Below the pieces are notes generated by a model. The model was not told the origin of the DNA and ran no database searches. It was given only the letters and a program-made list of their open reading frames with translations. From Pigoraptor vietnamica (taxonomy: Eukaryota; Opisthokonta; Filasterea): a DNA stretch of 45,510 nucleotides. The stretch is from positions 1 through 45,510 of the forward strand of contig CALSCQ010002414.1 of the NCBI GenBank assembly GCA_943704525.1, in the 5' to 3' direction. Of the stretch, positions 1 through 15,433 are shown in pieces (position 1 is the first letter of the stretch; each line of letters starts with the position of its first letter). Both the position numbers and the translations under genes were made by a program.

Positions 1-68
1 CCCCCCTCCTCCTCCTCCACGCACAAACACGTACGCACACACGCACACACGCACACACATGCACGCAC
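1..68. repeat. CA-rich tract inside a NUP62 intron
   Basis: Short pyrimidine and CA-rich sequence at the left edge. On the minus strand it begins with a GTGCGT donor directly after the NUP62 exon that ends at 69, so it is intron DNA of that gene; the acceptor lies outside the window. Confidence 0.7.
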
Positions 69-1907
69 CTTTCCGCCGTTCTCGACAAGAGCGCGGTCAT
101 ATTCTCCAATCTCGATTGCGTTGCGCGTAAACGTGTTCAGGTGCGTGCTCAGCTCCGAATTCCAGTTGTTGATAATTTCCTCGAGCGTGCGCCCCTTGAT
201 GTCCGACAGAATGGGACGCGGCGCCGACGGCGTGTCACTGCAATCGCGCCCTTAGTGCCTCGGTCGCACGCGCGAGCAAGAGCAAACACCCTACCCACCC
301 GGCGCCCGCTGGCTTGGCCTGAGTACCCGTCATATCAAATCGGACCTTCTTGCCGTCCGCATCCCCACCCGGTGTCGCGCCCGCCGCACCCGCCGCCCCG
401 GCAGCCCCGCCTGCACCCGCGGTCGCCGCACCCGGCGTCGTTGTTGTCGCCCCCGCTGTCCCAAGAGAAAACATACCGCCAGGTTTCGCCGCGTCCGCCC
501 CCGCGGCTCCGGCGGGCTTTGCCGCACCGAACAAGCCGCCGGCAGCAGGCGCACCGGCCGCACCTGCACCCGGCGCACCCGCAGCGCCAAATAGCCCGCC
601 AGCAGCAGCAGGCGCCGCTCCGCCCGACGCACCGGCACCGAAAAGGCCTGTCGTTGCGGCTGTCGTCGCCGCCGGTGCCACACCGGCCCCGCCGAGGGCT
701 GCAGGTTTCGCCTGTGTTGCAGCAGCCGCCGGCTGGCTGGCCCCAAACAGACCACCCGTCTGCGCCGTGCCCGCCGCGGTCGTGGCACCACCGCCAAAGA
801 GCGACGCCCCGCCAGCGGCGGGCGCGCCACCAGCGGCGGGCGTGGTGCCCGCAGCGGACGCCCCAAACAGCGGGGTCGCGCCCGGAGCAGCGCCTGCCGC
901 CGCCGGTTTGGGTGCAAACATACCGCCGCCACCCGCCGATGCACCGGGCGCCGCTGCCCCGAAAAGACCGCCTGCGGTAGCCCCCGCGGCACCCGCGGCA
1001 CCCGTCGCTGGTGCGCCAAACGACGGTGCGCCTGTGGATGCCCCGCCCTGCGAAAAGAGGCCGGGCGTCGCACCCCCTGCGCCCGCGGGTTGCGCTGTCG
1101 CCGTCGCTGCTGCCGGCTGAGCGGCCGCAGCACCCCCAGCGCCAAATAGGGGCGCGCCGGCGGGCTTTGCCGCGGGGGCAGTCGCACCCGGCGCTCCAAA
1201 GGACATCCCCGACGCAGGCGCCCCCGCAGATGCAGCACCAAACAGACCGGCCGTGCCCGCGGCGGTCGGCGCGGCAGCCCCAAAGGACGCCGTGCCGGCC
1301 GTACCCGCCGCCGCGGCCGGTTTCGTGGCAAACATGTTGCCAGCGGCGGACGGCTGCGCAGCGCCCGCGCCACCGAATAGGGATGCACCCGCCGGCGCAA
1401 CCCCTGGCGCACCCGCACCGGTCCCTCCGAAGAGCGACGCGCCCGCAGCCGGGGCCGCCGCAGCCCCCGCGCCGCCCGTCGCGCCAAACATAGATCCACC
1501 CACCGCGCCCCCGCCACCACTAAAGAAAGAGCCCCCCGCGGGTGCAGCAGCCGCACCGGTGCCCATTTGACCACCGCCACCGCCAAAGAAACCGCCCGTC
1601 GCCTGCCCCGCCTGCGCCTGTGTAGAGGGCGCACCAAAGCCCCCAAATCCCGTTGTCGCTCCGCCACCCGCTCCGAAGCTCATGCCGGTGGGGGCCTGTC
1701 CGGCCGGCGCCCCGGCTGCAATGACCCCTTTGTGAGCCAGTGCAGCACACAAGACGCGACAAGAAAGACAAGAACAGCCGTTTCACTCACCGCCCGCGCC
1801 AAACGAAAAACCTGCGATGCAGATCGCCGCGTCAGCACGAAGAACAGTACGCAAACACACGGCGCAGCGTCAACAACCAAGGGCGCACAACACCCACCCG
1901 ACGCCAT
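69..1907 (-). CDS. NUP62: Nucleoporin Nup62/Nsp1 (FG repeats plus start of coiled coil), 3' partial
   Basis: Central-channel FG nucleoporin that forms part of the permeability barrier of the nuclear pore. Exons on the minus strand: 1907-1898, 1811-1791, 1715-299, 237-69; the gene continues past the left edge. The first two exons are only 10 and 21 nt, and joining them gives a start reading MASGFSFGAGAGAP. The third exon is almost wholly Ala/Gly/Pro with many LFGA, MFGA and SFGA units. The last visible exon switches to a charged sequence with LEEIINNWNSEL and RALVENGGK, which matches the start of the Nsp1/Nup62 C-terminal coiled coil that binds Nup54 and Nup58. Phases agree at all three visible junctions. 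Divergent from CDC73. Identity rests on the coiled coil; FG repeats alone would not separate Nup62 from other nucleoporins. Confidence 0.88.
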
Positions 1908-2304
1908 TTCCTGCCGCGCGCAGTGATGTGTGCGTGAGGGCAGTTGTGCTCAAAAGCTGAGAGGTTGAAGGGCGCGAAAGACCACTACCTCCGTGCGCTG
2001 GAAAACGCCGTGGCACTTTTCTTCAATTCGCTGATTTTAGAGCCATTTTCGGCAATTTTCAAATAAAAGTGCCCGGCAGGGTGATCAGCTGTGTAAGGCC
2101 ATACATAGAACACCGAGGCACTTGGCCACTCTGTGTGTCTGTACGGTCGAAAGAACGGCGCTCCTGAAACGCGGGCGTTGCGTGTGGCGTGTGTACGCGT
2201 GTGTGACGTGCTGAGTGTGCGGCGTGTTGTTACCTGGAGACGGGCACTAGTTGAGAGTTGACTATTGTCCATCACGAGCACACGGCGGGCGGCCGGCAGT
2301 CGCC
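1908..2304. promoter_or_regulatory. Shared upstream region of NUP62 and CDC73
   Basis: 397 bp between two divergent start codons. It is AT-richer in its middle (about 2020-2090) and GT-rich near 2170-2235. I see no clear TATA box, no E-box and no coding signal. Confidence 0.4.
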
Positions 2305-4459
2305 ATGGCCGATCCCCTCTTAAAGCTTCGCGAGTTCTCGACGCGGAACCTCCCCATCGTGCAAGATGGGGAGCGCATTGTGTTCGACGACATTGCGTGG
2401 CCGCGCGCGACGCAGACGAGCTACCGGTCGGCAGCGGGCGGTTACTACACGCTCGAGGCCCTCCTCTTCTTCCTGCAGAACGCCGCCCTCAGCCACGCGC
2501 AGTACGTCGCCGCAGGCTCGCAGGCGGGCGTCGCGGTCGTCTCGCTGCCCGACCGAAGAGACCTCCTCGCATATCTTCGCGGCGAGGCCTCCACTTCATC
2601 GCGCATTGATCCCGCCGTGTACATTCCGCCGCCCGAGGTGGTGCTGGGCGCAGGTGCGTGGCCACGAATGCAGGGGATGGGCCGACACTCGTGGTTATTG
2701 ACCGCCATGATGTTGTCGATGCCGCGCAGGCAAACACGCGCTCGAAGACGCCGTGCGTCCGGATGCCAAGCGCGCACGTACGGACGGTGGGGCGCCATCG
2801 GACCTGCAGATCTCCTCAACGACCGATCTCAGCGGTGCTGTGCTAAGGTGGGCTGGCCATAAGCCCGGGTTGTTGCTCATTGCGCTTGCGCTCGGTCGTG
2901 CTGACAGCTTGTGTGCACAGCACTGGCGTCGGCGCTGCTGAGGACGACGAAGTGGCACAGATTGTGGGTCGCGAACGGCGGCTCAGGACGCGCGTGTCAG
3001 TGCTTCACGCCCCAAACAAGGTGCGTTGCCGCGGATGTTTCGGTGAAAGGACGTGGTCTCGCAGTTGCTTTGTGTCCGGCGCTCACTGTGTCGCAGTCCT
3101 TTGCGCACGTGCTCGATGTGTTGGAGGACATTCGCAAGAAGGACGACGCGAAGCGCCAGGCATTGCAGCCGCCCTCTGCGCAGCCGGCCGCGCAGCCGCA
3201 GCGCCGTGAGCAGGCCGTGTACAACCGATACGACGCGCGCGCCCCAGACCCCATGCGGGACGTGGTCGGCGTGAAGGGTGCGTCGTTGCGTTGATCGTGC
3301 GGTGCGCTGCGGCGGTTGCTGACACTCGCTGCGCGCAGATCTCGCCCAGTTCCAGATCGACACGGGAGCGTCGCTGCTCGGCGGCCCCGCGCGTCCGCAG
3401 CCGGCGCCCGCAAAGGTCACGCCCGCGCCCGCGCCCGCCAAGCCCGCGCCGGTAGCACAGCGGCCGACAACGCCGTCGCATTCGCAGCGCGGGCAGCCGT
3501 CCCCGCGGCACGCCCACGGTGCACCGGCACCGCAGCGTGGTGGGTGTCGCTCTGGGATTCAGCGAGCACTGGCAATGTATCACTCACTTGGCGTCCCGTG
3601 TGCCGCAGGTCCTCCCATCATCATCATTCCGGCAGTGAACAATTCGCTTCTCACCATGCTGAACGTAAAGGACTTTCTCGAAGGACATCGGTGGGTGGCC
3701 TCCAGTGTGGAAGAGCGCGGGACGTGCAGGTGTGAGGGATGGGTGGGTATGAGTGTCGCTGAGCGTATAATTCCGTTCATGCGCAGATACGTTGCCTCGG
3801 AAGAGAAGCGGCTTGCGGGCGCACGGCGGCAGAACGATGTCTTTGTCGAGCGCGTGCGTGGGAAGGACACGGTGCGCTACCAGATTGTGGACACGATCAC
3901 GCGCCTCTCCAAGGAGGACTGGTGAGCGACTGTGCACCGGCGCTGTTGGCCGCATGAAATGCCCTGCGACATGCACGCGCTGTCCTGTGGATTGGCCGGT
4001 GTTTGTCTGCTGACGGGGTGTTGGTGCGAGCAGGAAGCGCGTGATCGCCGTCTTTGCGCTGGGGCCGCTGTGGCAGTTCAAGAGCTGGCCGTGGGAGAAT
4101 CCCGTCGACATTTTCACGAACGGTGGGCATTTCTTCTCGGGTCTGGATGGCATCCAACAGCCCCACTGATGCCCTTGTGCTTCGCGCGCAGTCAAGGGAT
4201 TCCACCTCAAGTTCGAGGATGGCCCCGTGGACCCCAACATCAAAAAGTGGGACGTCTCCGTTCTCACGGTGGGTAATTCGTGTGTGTGTGCAATTGTGGG
4301 ACTGCGTGCACGGGTACGCGCGTGCATGCGTGTGCTCACAGCCAACCCTCGCAGATTAACCGCACAAAACGACACCTCGACGCGCCCGCCGCCCTCAAAT
4401 TTTGGGAGATTTTGGACGCCTTTGTGAGTTCTCACGACAACCAATACATCCGCGCGTGA
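2305..4459 (+). CDS. CDC73: Parafibromin/Cdc73, Paf1 complex subunit
   Basis: Subunit of the nuclear Paf1 complex, which travels with RNA polymerase II and supports histone modification and elongation. Ten exons: 2305-2653, 2730-2847, 2921-3020, 3097-3277, 3339-3539, 3609-3690, 3787-3921, 4034-4122, 4192-4268, 4355-4459; all junction phases fit, giving 478 residues. The N-terminal domain has WPRATQTSYR and PDRRDLLAYLRGEASTS, hallmarks of the family. A middle segment holds YNRYDAR, then comes a Pro/Ala-rich linker. The C-terminal Ras-like domain carries PIIIIPAVNNSLLTMLNVKD, LWQFKSWPW, GFHLKFEDG and NRTKRHLDAPAALKFWEIL, all closely matching human parafibromin. The product is somewhat shorter than the human one, mainly in the middle. 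Convergent with the HAD gene, 118 bp between stops. Confidence 0.97.
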
Positions 4460-4577
4460 CGCGCTCTGCCCCCATCATCATCCCTAAGTGCCGACCAACT
4501 GCTGCGGCTGGCCAGCATCCGCAGCCCTACTGTCCGCACCGCCACTCTCCGCACGTCCAGCGCGCGGCCCGAGCGCG

Positions 4578-5620
4578 CTACGAGTGCACTCCTTCCTGCT
4601 CCAGGATCCATGCCACGGCCTCGCGCACGCTGTCGCACACGTGCGAGGCAGGGTCCGTGGCGTCGTTGCCGTCGCACCGATACACCCCCGTGCGCACGAG
4701 CACCGACCGCCACCCGTTCGCATTGGCCCCCCGGATGTCCGACACGGGGTTGTCGCCGATAGCGTAGACGCGCGCGGGCGGTGCGCCGGCGTGCAACCCC
4801 AGCGCACGCTCGGCGTATGCGTAAATGTCGGGGTAGGGCTTGCCGTAGCGCGTAATCTTGAGCGCCCGTCCCGTCGACCGCTCAAACACGAGCTCCAGGC
4901 ACGCAAGAAAGGCACCCAACGTGAGGCGTGGCAGGCTGTGCAGCGCGCCGTAGTCAAAGTCCGGGTTGGCCGCAAACACGGGCACCGTCTGCTCCGGCGC
5001 CTCGTACTCCGCGCCGGGCATCCCGGTCGAGCGCGCGACGTCCGTGACCACCTGCATCGCCTCGCCCCAGTCCTCCGGTGGCGTGAGTATGAGAATGCAG
5101 CGCACAGGCGTGAGATGGGCGTCCCGCGGCGCGTCCCCGGGCGGCGGGGGATACGCGCGGCTCGGGTACAGCTGCGGGTGGCCGGCCACGTAATCCTGCA
5201 AGGTCACCACGTCGCCAAAGCCGTAGTGCGCCGACGCCCGCAGCGCAAACTCGCGCGTGCGTGCCACGACAAGCACGCGCTGCGACCTGTACGTCTCGGC
5301 GAGTGCGGCCATAGGGGTGGTGGAGAGCACAAACTGCCGCGCATGGAACGAGATGCCAAAGAGGCGGGCGAGCGCAGCGGCCTTGTCGTCCTCGGTGCTG
5401 CCGGTGCCGTTCGTGAGGAAGATGTGCGGGACGTGCAGGCGGCGAAGCAGGGCCAGGGACTCGGCGGCGCCGGGAATGGCGTGGAGTGCGCCTGCGCTGT
5501 ACCTGTATAGCACGCCGTCTGCCAGCAGGCACGGTAAGCAGAGTCACAACGCACGCACGCAGACTCACGCACGCGCCACGCACCTATATCGAACGCGACG
5601 GCAAAGCTATGCGCCGCCAT
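4578..5620 (-). CDS. HAD-superfamily hydrolase, HDHD5/CECR5 type
   Basis: Two exons, 5620-5584 and 5518-4578, giving 325 residues. Start chosen because ATGGCG at 5620 opens a short exon whose junction completes the catalytic motif I, FDIDGVLYRY (nucleophile and acid/base Asp at about residues 11 and 13). Motif II is FLTNGTG, motif III the Lys in YGKPYPDIY, motif IV AIGDNPVSDIRGA. The spacing, with an alpha/beta cap between motifs II and III, fits the class IIA HAD phosphatases (NagD-like), and the overall pattern is closest to eukaryotic HDHD5/CECR5, usually mitochondrial. No strong targeting signal is seen at the N-terminus. Substrate cannot be told from sequence. A short damaged copy of part of this gene lies at 5725-5775. 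Confidence 0.85.
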
Positions 5621-5724
5621 TCTCGCGTGGTCGCAGGAGACGGCGCGCGTTGAGTGCAGGGCCAAGTAGCGAGGAGTGCTTTGGCTTCAATCTTGAAACG
5701 GTGAGATGTTTGGGTTGCTGCTGT

Positions 5725-5859
5725 CACGTGTTTGGAGTGCACAAACTGCCGCGCACGGAACGGATGCCAAAGAGGGCTCGCATGCGACTCATTATTGCAC
5801 TCCTGATCCGACGCGACACGTCCCGCACGACATATCGACTCGAGCACGTGAGTAGACAC
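5725..5859 (-). pseudogene. Fragment of the neighbouring HAD hydrolase gene
   Basis: Bases 5736-5778 repeat, with few changes, a coding stretch of the intact HAD gene around 5326-5370. On the minus strand both translate to a core reading ARQFV preceded by a Leu/Pro/Phe context (PFRARQFVHS here, SFHARQFVLS in the gene). Outside about 45 bp similarity fades and the frame is soon closed. I read it as a leftover of a local duplication. Confidence 0.6.
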
Positions 5860-6235
5860 TGACCGAACATTGACGCCGGCGATTGTCCTGATCAGCAGGC
5901 CGCAACGTTAACGGCACGCCGTCCGCCGCGGTCGGGCCGTGCCTTCTGATTAGTCAGCGTGAAACGCGGGAGCCACTCTCCCGTGTCCAGGGAGTGCTCG
6001 CATGAGCGTTGTAGTCGCTGGTCCAGAAGACTTTGCATCTATCGGTTTTGCAACGGCGCAGTCCTCTGCATTCCAGCTTCTATCCCTCGCGGCGGGGCGC
6101 TTGTCGTCGTTCTTTGCCTTGTCCACTCCCCAAGTTGGTCGTTGGGCACGACGATGCAATACTTGCGACCCAGCGCACGACGGAGCCTCGAGTTGGGCGC
6201 AGGCGCTGCCGCGGATGCGCCATCCCCTGTTGTTC
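5860..6235. other. Non-coding stretch, nothing recognised
   Basis: About 375 bp between the HAD fragment and the EGF remnant. I find no conserved reading frame, repeat or regulatory motif apart from a weak inverted repeat near 5911-5943. Confidence 0.4.
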
Positions 6236-7245
6236 CAGTCATGGCCGGGTCGCCTGCGGCGCTACTGTGCGCAAGTTCGTACTGCACGTGCATGGCACCG
6301 GTTGGACGGGGGCTGCCGGCGACGCCACGTGCTGGCCGCCGTGCTGGCGGCGTGCGCGGCCCCTAGTTATTCACCGGGGCGAGTACTCGATGGCCACGTG
6401 CAGCTGCGACGCGTCGCCGCGGCGAGTGGACCGGACCCACGTGCGAGACTGCGTGCACCTGCTCGCCTACTGACGTGCGCCATCGGCGGGACGTGCGATA
6501 CGGCACGTGCTCGTGCCGGCCCACTTGGATCGGTCGGCGACGCGGTTCATCGAGTGCGTGCCGGCCGGGTGCGCCCGGGCCGGCAAATGGCGGCACATGC
6601 AACGCGCAGACGGGAACGTGTGCAGGCCAGGCCAGCTGGACGGGAGCTGCGTGCGAGAGGTACGTGTGTTCTCCAGCATGTCAAAACGGCTGGACGTGCG
6701 ACACGCCGAGGGGGCACTGTAAGTGCCCTCCCATCTGGACTGGCCCGACATGCGGGCGCTACGTCCACATGTTCGCCTCCGTGCCGGCGCCAACGGCGGC
6801 ATGTCTGATACCACGGCCGCGCAACAATGCAAGGGTGCGGCATGCGGCGTGCCGTTTACGTGTCTGGATGGCGGCACTCACTGACAGGGCTGCGCGTGTT
6901 CGCCAAGCTGGACCGGCATCGACTGTGGCTCATGGCGTGGCGTACAAGACTGGCTACACGGCGCTTGAATGCCAAAATCCCGGCACGTGCAATTCGGTCA
7001 CGGGCATCTGTGCCTGCGCGGCCGGTTGGAAAGGAGACGTGTGCGATGCGCGCATTTACTTGTTCCCCGTGTCGCTTGGAGTTCGCCAGGCGACTGCATT
7101 CCCGGCGTTCGTTGCGACGTGTATTGTTATGGATTGCGCGACCTGCCGCCTGTTCCTCGCAAAGCTGCGCTATGAGTCTCTACCGGTGCGCGTGGCAGTG
7201 GCCCGATTTTGGTTGGAGCGCTTGTCAAGAATACTAAAATGAAAC
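6236..7245 (+). pseudogene. Decayed EGF-repeat protein gene
   Basis: Several EGF-like modules can be read on the plus strand, but in changing frames. Best preserved are GGTCNAQTGTC, CQNGWTCDTPRGHCKCPP followed by WTGPTCGRYV (about 6660-6770), and CQNPGTCNSVTGICACAAGW followed by KGDVCDA (about 6967-7050). Between them the Cys-rich pattern goes on in the other two frames (for example TCSCDA and EWTGPTCETAC-like traces near 6405-6460), with in-frame stops. Frame changes fall inside EGF modules without intron borders, so splicing does not explain them. The ancestor was probably a secreted or surface protein with tandem EGF units of about 30 residues; how many there were cannot be told. Confidence 0.7.
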
Positions 7246-7329
7246 ACAGCTTTTTATATCGAGACAGCGCTTGTAACGTGCGAGCAACGCAAAAGCAGCG
7301 TTCACTTAATCGAACCACTTCAACCGCCA

Positions 7330-8335
7330 CAGGGGTCACAAAAACAGATACTCATTTCTTTCACCCGACGTGAAACCCAGCGGGGGTACACTCGTCAAAC
7401 CACCAATAGCACAATCGCCGTCTTGAGTCTTGGTAGGAGACGCGGCAACAACCGTGCCATCCGAGTACAAGGCCTAAGTCACTCCCTCGGCGTACGCCGT
7501 CTTGACGCTCTCGAAATAAACGTACTTCCCTAACCAGTTGGGCCTCCGGGAGCGAAAAGTTGTGCTTACGACGCTCAGACCTTTCTTGACTTTGACGAGC
7601 AATGCATCCACAATACCGTGTCGCGTAGATAGCACCGACGGGGTGACGACATGCCGTCGCGTCATGATGATGGCGCTCCGGAATGAGAGCGCAGATCTGA
7701 TTGCGCCGGGATCGGGGTCAGTATCGCACGCCATGAAGCCGCCGAAGCACGCTACAAGTCGGTCTTGACGTCGGCCGGTCCCGCACACACTCAGTGGTTA
7801 CGAGCGAGATGTTGAGGCGGATGGTCGAATGCCGATGTGCCCGCTACCAGTTCGGCGCCGGCCTGGTAAATGAGCTCTTCGACCTCTTCCAGTTGAAACT
7901 CGCCAAGAGGTATTCGTAAGGCCGAATGGCCCTGGCTACCTCCGCGATGTGTCCCTCGTCGCACGCGACGACCACGACCGGTGGCGCCGACAAATCCATC
8001 CGATTGCCGTCCATCTTGACGCCAACTCCGATACGACAAACGCGCGGAATGCGTTCGATGTTGTTGCCGTAATCCTTCAGCACCTGCCTTGCCGTGAGTG
8101 GCGTCGTGACCGGCTCGGTCGGCAATGGCTTGATGGTGCGACGGTCTCGAAAGAGCCAGTCCCCGAATGCGTCCTCGACGACGTCCGCTTCACGCGCATG
8201 ACGCGGCCGGCAGGACTGACTCGGGCGCGTCCCAAGTCGACAACATCGTTTCGTCTGCAAAACGCCAGGCCGCGGCCCGCGAAGGCGACTCGCCTGACCC
8301 GGCGCCGGGCGCTAAACGGCTCGCCGCTTGGCATG
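7330..8335 (-). pseudogene. Unidentified broken coding remnant
   Basis: The minus strand has protein-like stretches in more than one frame, for example PPVVVVACDEGHIAEVARA (about 7920-7975) and LGKYVYFESVKTAYAEGV (about 7480-7530), followed downstream by readable sequence such as SDGTVVAASPTKTQDG. Composition is less alanine-rich than the surrounding genes. It is broken in several places and I recognise no family. A multi-exon gene with poorly visible introns is a less likely alternative. Confidence 0.4.
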
Positions 8336-8387
8336 TCTGCAACAAGGATTTTGCAAATATAAAGAAACACTGCTTTCGCTAGGGACA

Positions 8388-8395
8388 TCACGTGA
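8388..8395. promoter_or_regulatory. E-box TCACGTGA upstream of DNAJC30
   Basis: Perfect 8-bp palindrome about 105 bp before the DNAJC30 start codon, with T next on the 3' side (CACGTGAT). One of the set described under findings. Confidence 0.5.
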
Positions 8396-8498
8396 TATGC
8401 CTGTGCACACGAATTCGGCGCGGTCACTGCAGTTTGCTGTTCAGCCCTGTGTCGCCCATTTCCGTGGAGCGTGACCACCCCCGATGCGCGTTTGTGTC

Positions 8499-9140
8499 AT
8501 GGCGGCGTTCACGTTGACCGCACGCGCGTCTTCTCGCCTTTTGGCGCCAGTACGTGCGCTGCACCTGCGCCGGTGGGCATCTGGCGCGGCGCACCCGCAG
8601 AGGGACTTGTACGGCGTGCTCGGCCTCAACAGCGGCGCCGCAGCGGGCGACATCAAGCGCGCCTATTACGAATTGTCGAAGCGCCACCACCCCGACGTGG
8701 ACGGGGGCAGCCCCGAGGCGTTTGCTGCGATCAGCGAGGCCTACGCGGTCCTCGGTAACCGCGATGCGCGTCGGAGGTATGACGTGGCACGCGCGCGGGG
8801 GCGGCCGTTCGACCTGTCCGGCGCCGGCGATGGCGGGGGCGCAGGTGTGTGGGAGCCGCCACAGAACCGTGCGCGGGACGAGAGCGATCTGGAGTCGCGC
8901 GGGTTTTCGTTCAATTTTGACGAGCACTACGAGGCGCACTATGCGGCCAACGCGCGGCGGCGGCGTGAGCGCGAGCACAGCCGCGCCGAGAGGGACACGC
9001 GAATGCGGATAGAGAAGGACAACACGCGGTCGCGCGTGGCGTGGACGACATTGGCCATTCTACTGGTCGGATTTGGCGTGGCCGAGGCCGTTGTGCTCAG
9101 CCGACGAAGACGCGCCGACTCTAAAAACGCGATAGTTTGA
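8499..9140 (+). CDS. DNAJC30: Mitochondrial J-domain protein, DNAJC30 type
   Basis: Single exon, 213 residues from the ATG at 8499; an in-frame ATG at 8484 would add five residues. The N-terminus (about 1-30) is rich in Arg, Ala and Ser with no acid, as in mitochondrial targeting sequences. The J domain (about 36-100) has LYGVLGL, the HPD motif at 64-66 and AYAVLGNRDARRRYD. After a Gly-rich linker comes FSFNFDEHYEAHY, matching the FNFDxFYxAHY block of human DNAJC30, then a basic helix and one membrane segment (about 180-200). Length and order equal DNAJC30 (WBSCR18), an inner-membrane J protein linked in mammals to ATP synthase and complex I turnover. Convergent with the Ca2+ pump gene, 102 bp apart. 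Confidence 0.9.
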   Translation: MAAFTLTARASSRLLAPVRALHLRRWASGAAHPQRDLYGVLGLNSGAAAGDIKRAYYELSKRHHPDVDGGSPEAFAAISEAYAVLGNRDARRRYDVARARGRPFDLSGAGDGGGAGVWEPPQNRARDESDLESRGFSFNFDEHYEAHYAANARRRREREHSRAERDTRMRIEKDNTRSRVAWTTLAILLVGFGVAEAVVLSRRRRADSKNAIV

Positions 9141-9242
9141 ATTTGCCAATTCTTTATGCGTTTGCTGCGTTGACGCGTTTGAAAATCATAATGCGCTACG
9201 CCGCTGGAGGCGCGAGGACGCGAGAGATGCACGCAAGAGCGA

Positions 9243-13981
<4,739 letters not shown>

Positions 13982-14622
13982 GGCTGCAGCCCACGTGACG
14001 TGCGCGTGGGCAAAGTCGCTGCGAGGGCAACAAGGCAACGGAGCGACGGGGCCGTGGGAGAGCAGCGCTGCTTTTGTGCCTGGGGCAGATGCCCTGCTGG
14101 CGTGGCAGTTCGCCGTGTGAACCGAGGGTGACGCAGATCGCCCGCCCCGGATGACTGCGTGGGCCGGGACGTCGCGAACGGAAAATAGATAAAAGTGTCT
14201 AACAAACGGACAGTATTTAGGGATCCTCATGCACGATAAATCGAAACAGTATGCTCATGATGATCCCAAATTTGAATGAGGGTGTTCGTAGCGCGCGCGG
14301 AATTTCACTCTACTTATGCGGGCAATTGGGCCTTGTTTTGTGATTGTGATGCGCAGATGACGGCACCATGACGCAGCGCAGTGTCAGGATGCCGTCACGC
14401 CAAGCGCGCGAAACAGCCCTGTTTCACTCTGCTGCATCCGCACGCACAGCATCCATCCACTGCATCGCCCCATCCCCGCTCACACGCTATAAGAAGCCCT
14501 CTGCAGCACTCGGCGGGCAGCAGCAGCGTTCATTGTCCGTGTGTGCAGCCGGTCCAGGATGGTGGGTTTCGTGTGGAGGCCTTGGTGTGTGCACTTTCAA
14601 CCCTGCATCGCTCTAATGGAGC
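13982..14622. promoter_or_regulatory. Shared upstream region of SERCA and RAN
   Basis: 640 bp between divergent starts. An E-box with the recurrent flank, CACGTGAC, lies at 13992-13999, only about 10 bp before the SERCA start. A TATA-like TATAAG at 14488-14493 lies about 130 bp before the RAN start. The middle (14200-14350) is AT-richer. No coding signal seen. Confidence 0.45.
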
Positions 14623-15433
14623 ATGTCGTTTCTGCAGGAGGCCCAAATTCCCACTTTTAAGGTTGGTATTCTCGCAATGCGTTGTGTCTCGCGGGCGCAC
14701 TGCAACCGGCGGCTAATCGCTTGCTCCATGCAGCTCGTGCTTGTCGGCGACGGTGGCACTGGAAAGACGACGTTCGTCAAGCGCCACAAGACGGGCGAGT
14801 TCGAGAAGAAGTATGTTGGTGAGTACGTGCCTGGCTCCGTCGTCCGTCCGCGTCGCTCCCCCGCGCTTCTCTCTAAGCGTTGCAACTGACTGGCGTCCTC
14901 CAGCCACGCTCGGAGTTGAGGTGCACCCTCTCGACTTCCACACGAACCGCGGCGTTGTGCGCTTCAACGTGTGGGACACGGCGGGCCAGGAGAAGTTCGG
15001 CGGTCTCCGCGATGGCTACTACATCCAGGGCCAGTGCGCCATTATTATGTTTGATGTGACGGCGCGCGTGACATACAAGAACGTGCCCAACTGGCACCGC
15101 GACCTCGTGCGTGTCTGCGAGAACATTCCGATTGTGCTCTGCGGCAACAAGGTCGACGTGAAGGACCGCAAGGTGAAGGCGAAGGCCATCACGTTCCACC
15201 GCAAGAAGAACCTCCAGTACTACGACATTTCGGCCAAGAGCAACTACAACTTTGAGAAGCCGTTCCTCTGGCTCATCCGCAAGCTCAGCGGCGACCAGAA
15301 CCTCGAGTTCGTCGAGATGCCCGCCCTTGCGCCCCCGGAGGTCTCGCTCGACCCGGCGCAGGTGCAGCAGTATGAGCTGGAGCTGCAGCAGGCGCAGGAC
15401 CTTCCTCTGCCCGACGAGGATGACGACGCCTGA
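14623..15433 (+). CDS. RAN: Ran GTPase
   Basis: Small GTPase that drives nuclear import/export and spindle assembly. Three exons: 14623-14661, 14734-14818, 14904-15433; 217 residues, the usual length. P-loop [14 protein letters not shown] (from about residue 18), effector loop with [14 protein letters not shown], switch [18 protein letters not shown] with the catalytic Gln, base-recognition motif GNKVD and the [19 protein letters not shown] segment are all intact. The acidic tail DEDDDA stands for the usual DEDDDL. No lipidation motif, as expected for Ran. Convergent with the syntaxin gene, 283 bp between stops; divergent from SERCA. Confidence 0.98.

Noticed and set aside
350-1120. Long open frames on the plus strand across the NUP62 FG region
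   Set aside because: They are mirror products of GC-rich Ala/Gly repeat codons on the other strand; no domain, and the minus-strand reading ends in a true Nup62 coiled coil.
2251-2304. Upstream in-frame extension of CDC73 from 2251
   Set aside because: The family start MADxLxxLR lies at 2305; the leader is not conserved and begins without a good ATG context.
5911-5943. Weak inverted repeat GGCACG...CGTGCC
   Set aside because: Six-base arms are expected by chance in GC-rich DNA; no T-run, target duplication or element nearby.
7300-7320. GGTTCGATTAA on the minus strand, like a tRNA B box
   Set aside because: The consensus C residues are missing and no cloverleaf or A box can be drawn upstream.
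7330-8335. Possible transposon- or virus-derived origin of the unidentified remnant
   Set aside because: No terminal repeats, no recognised polymerase, integrase or capsid motif; left as unidentified.
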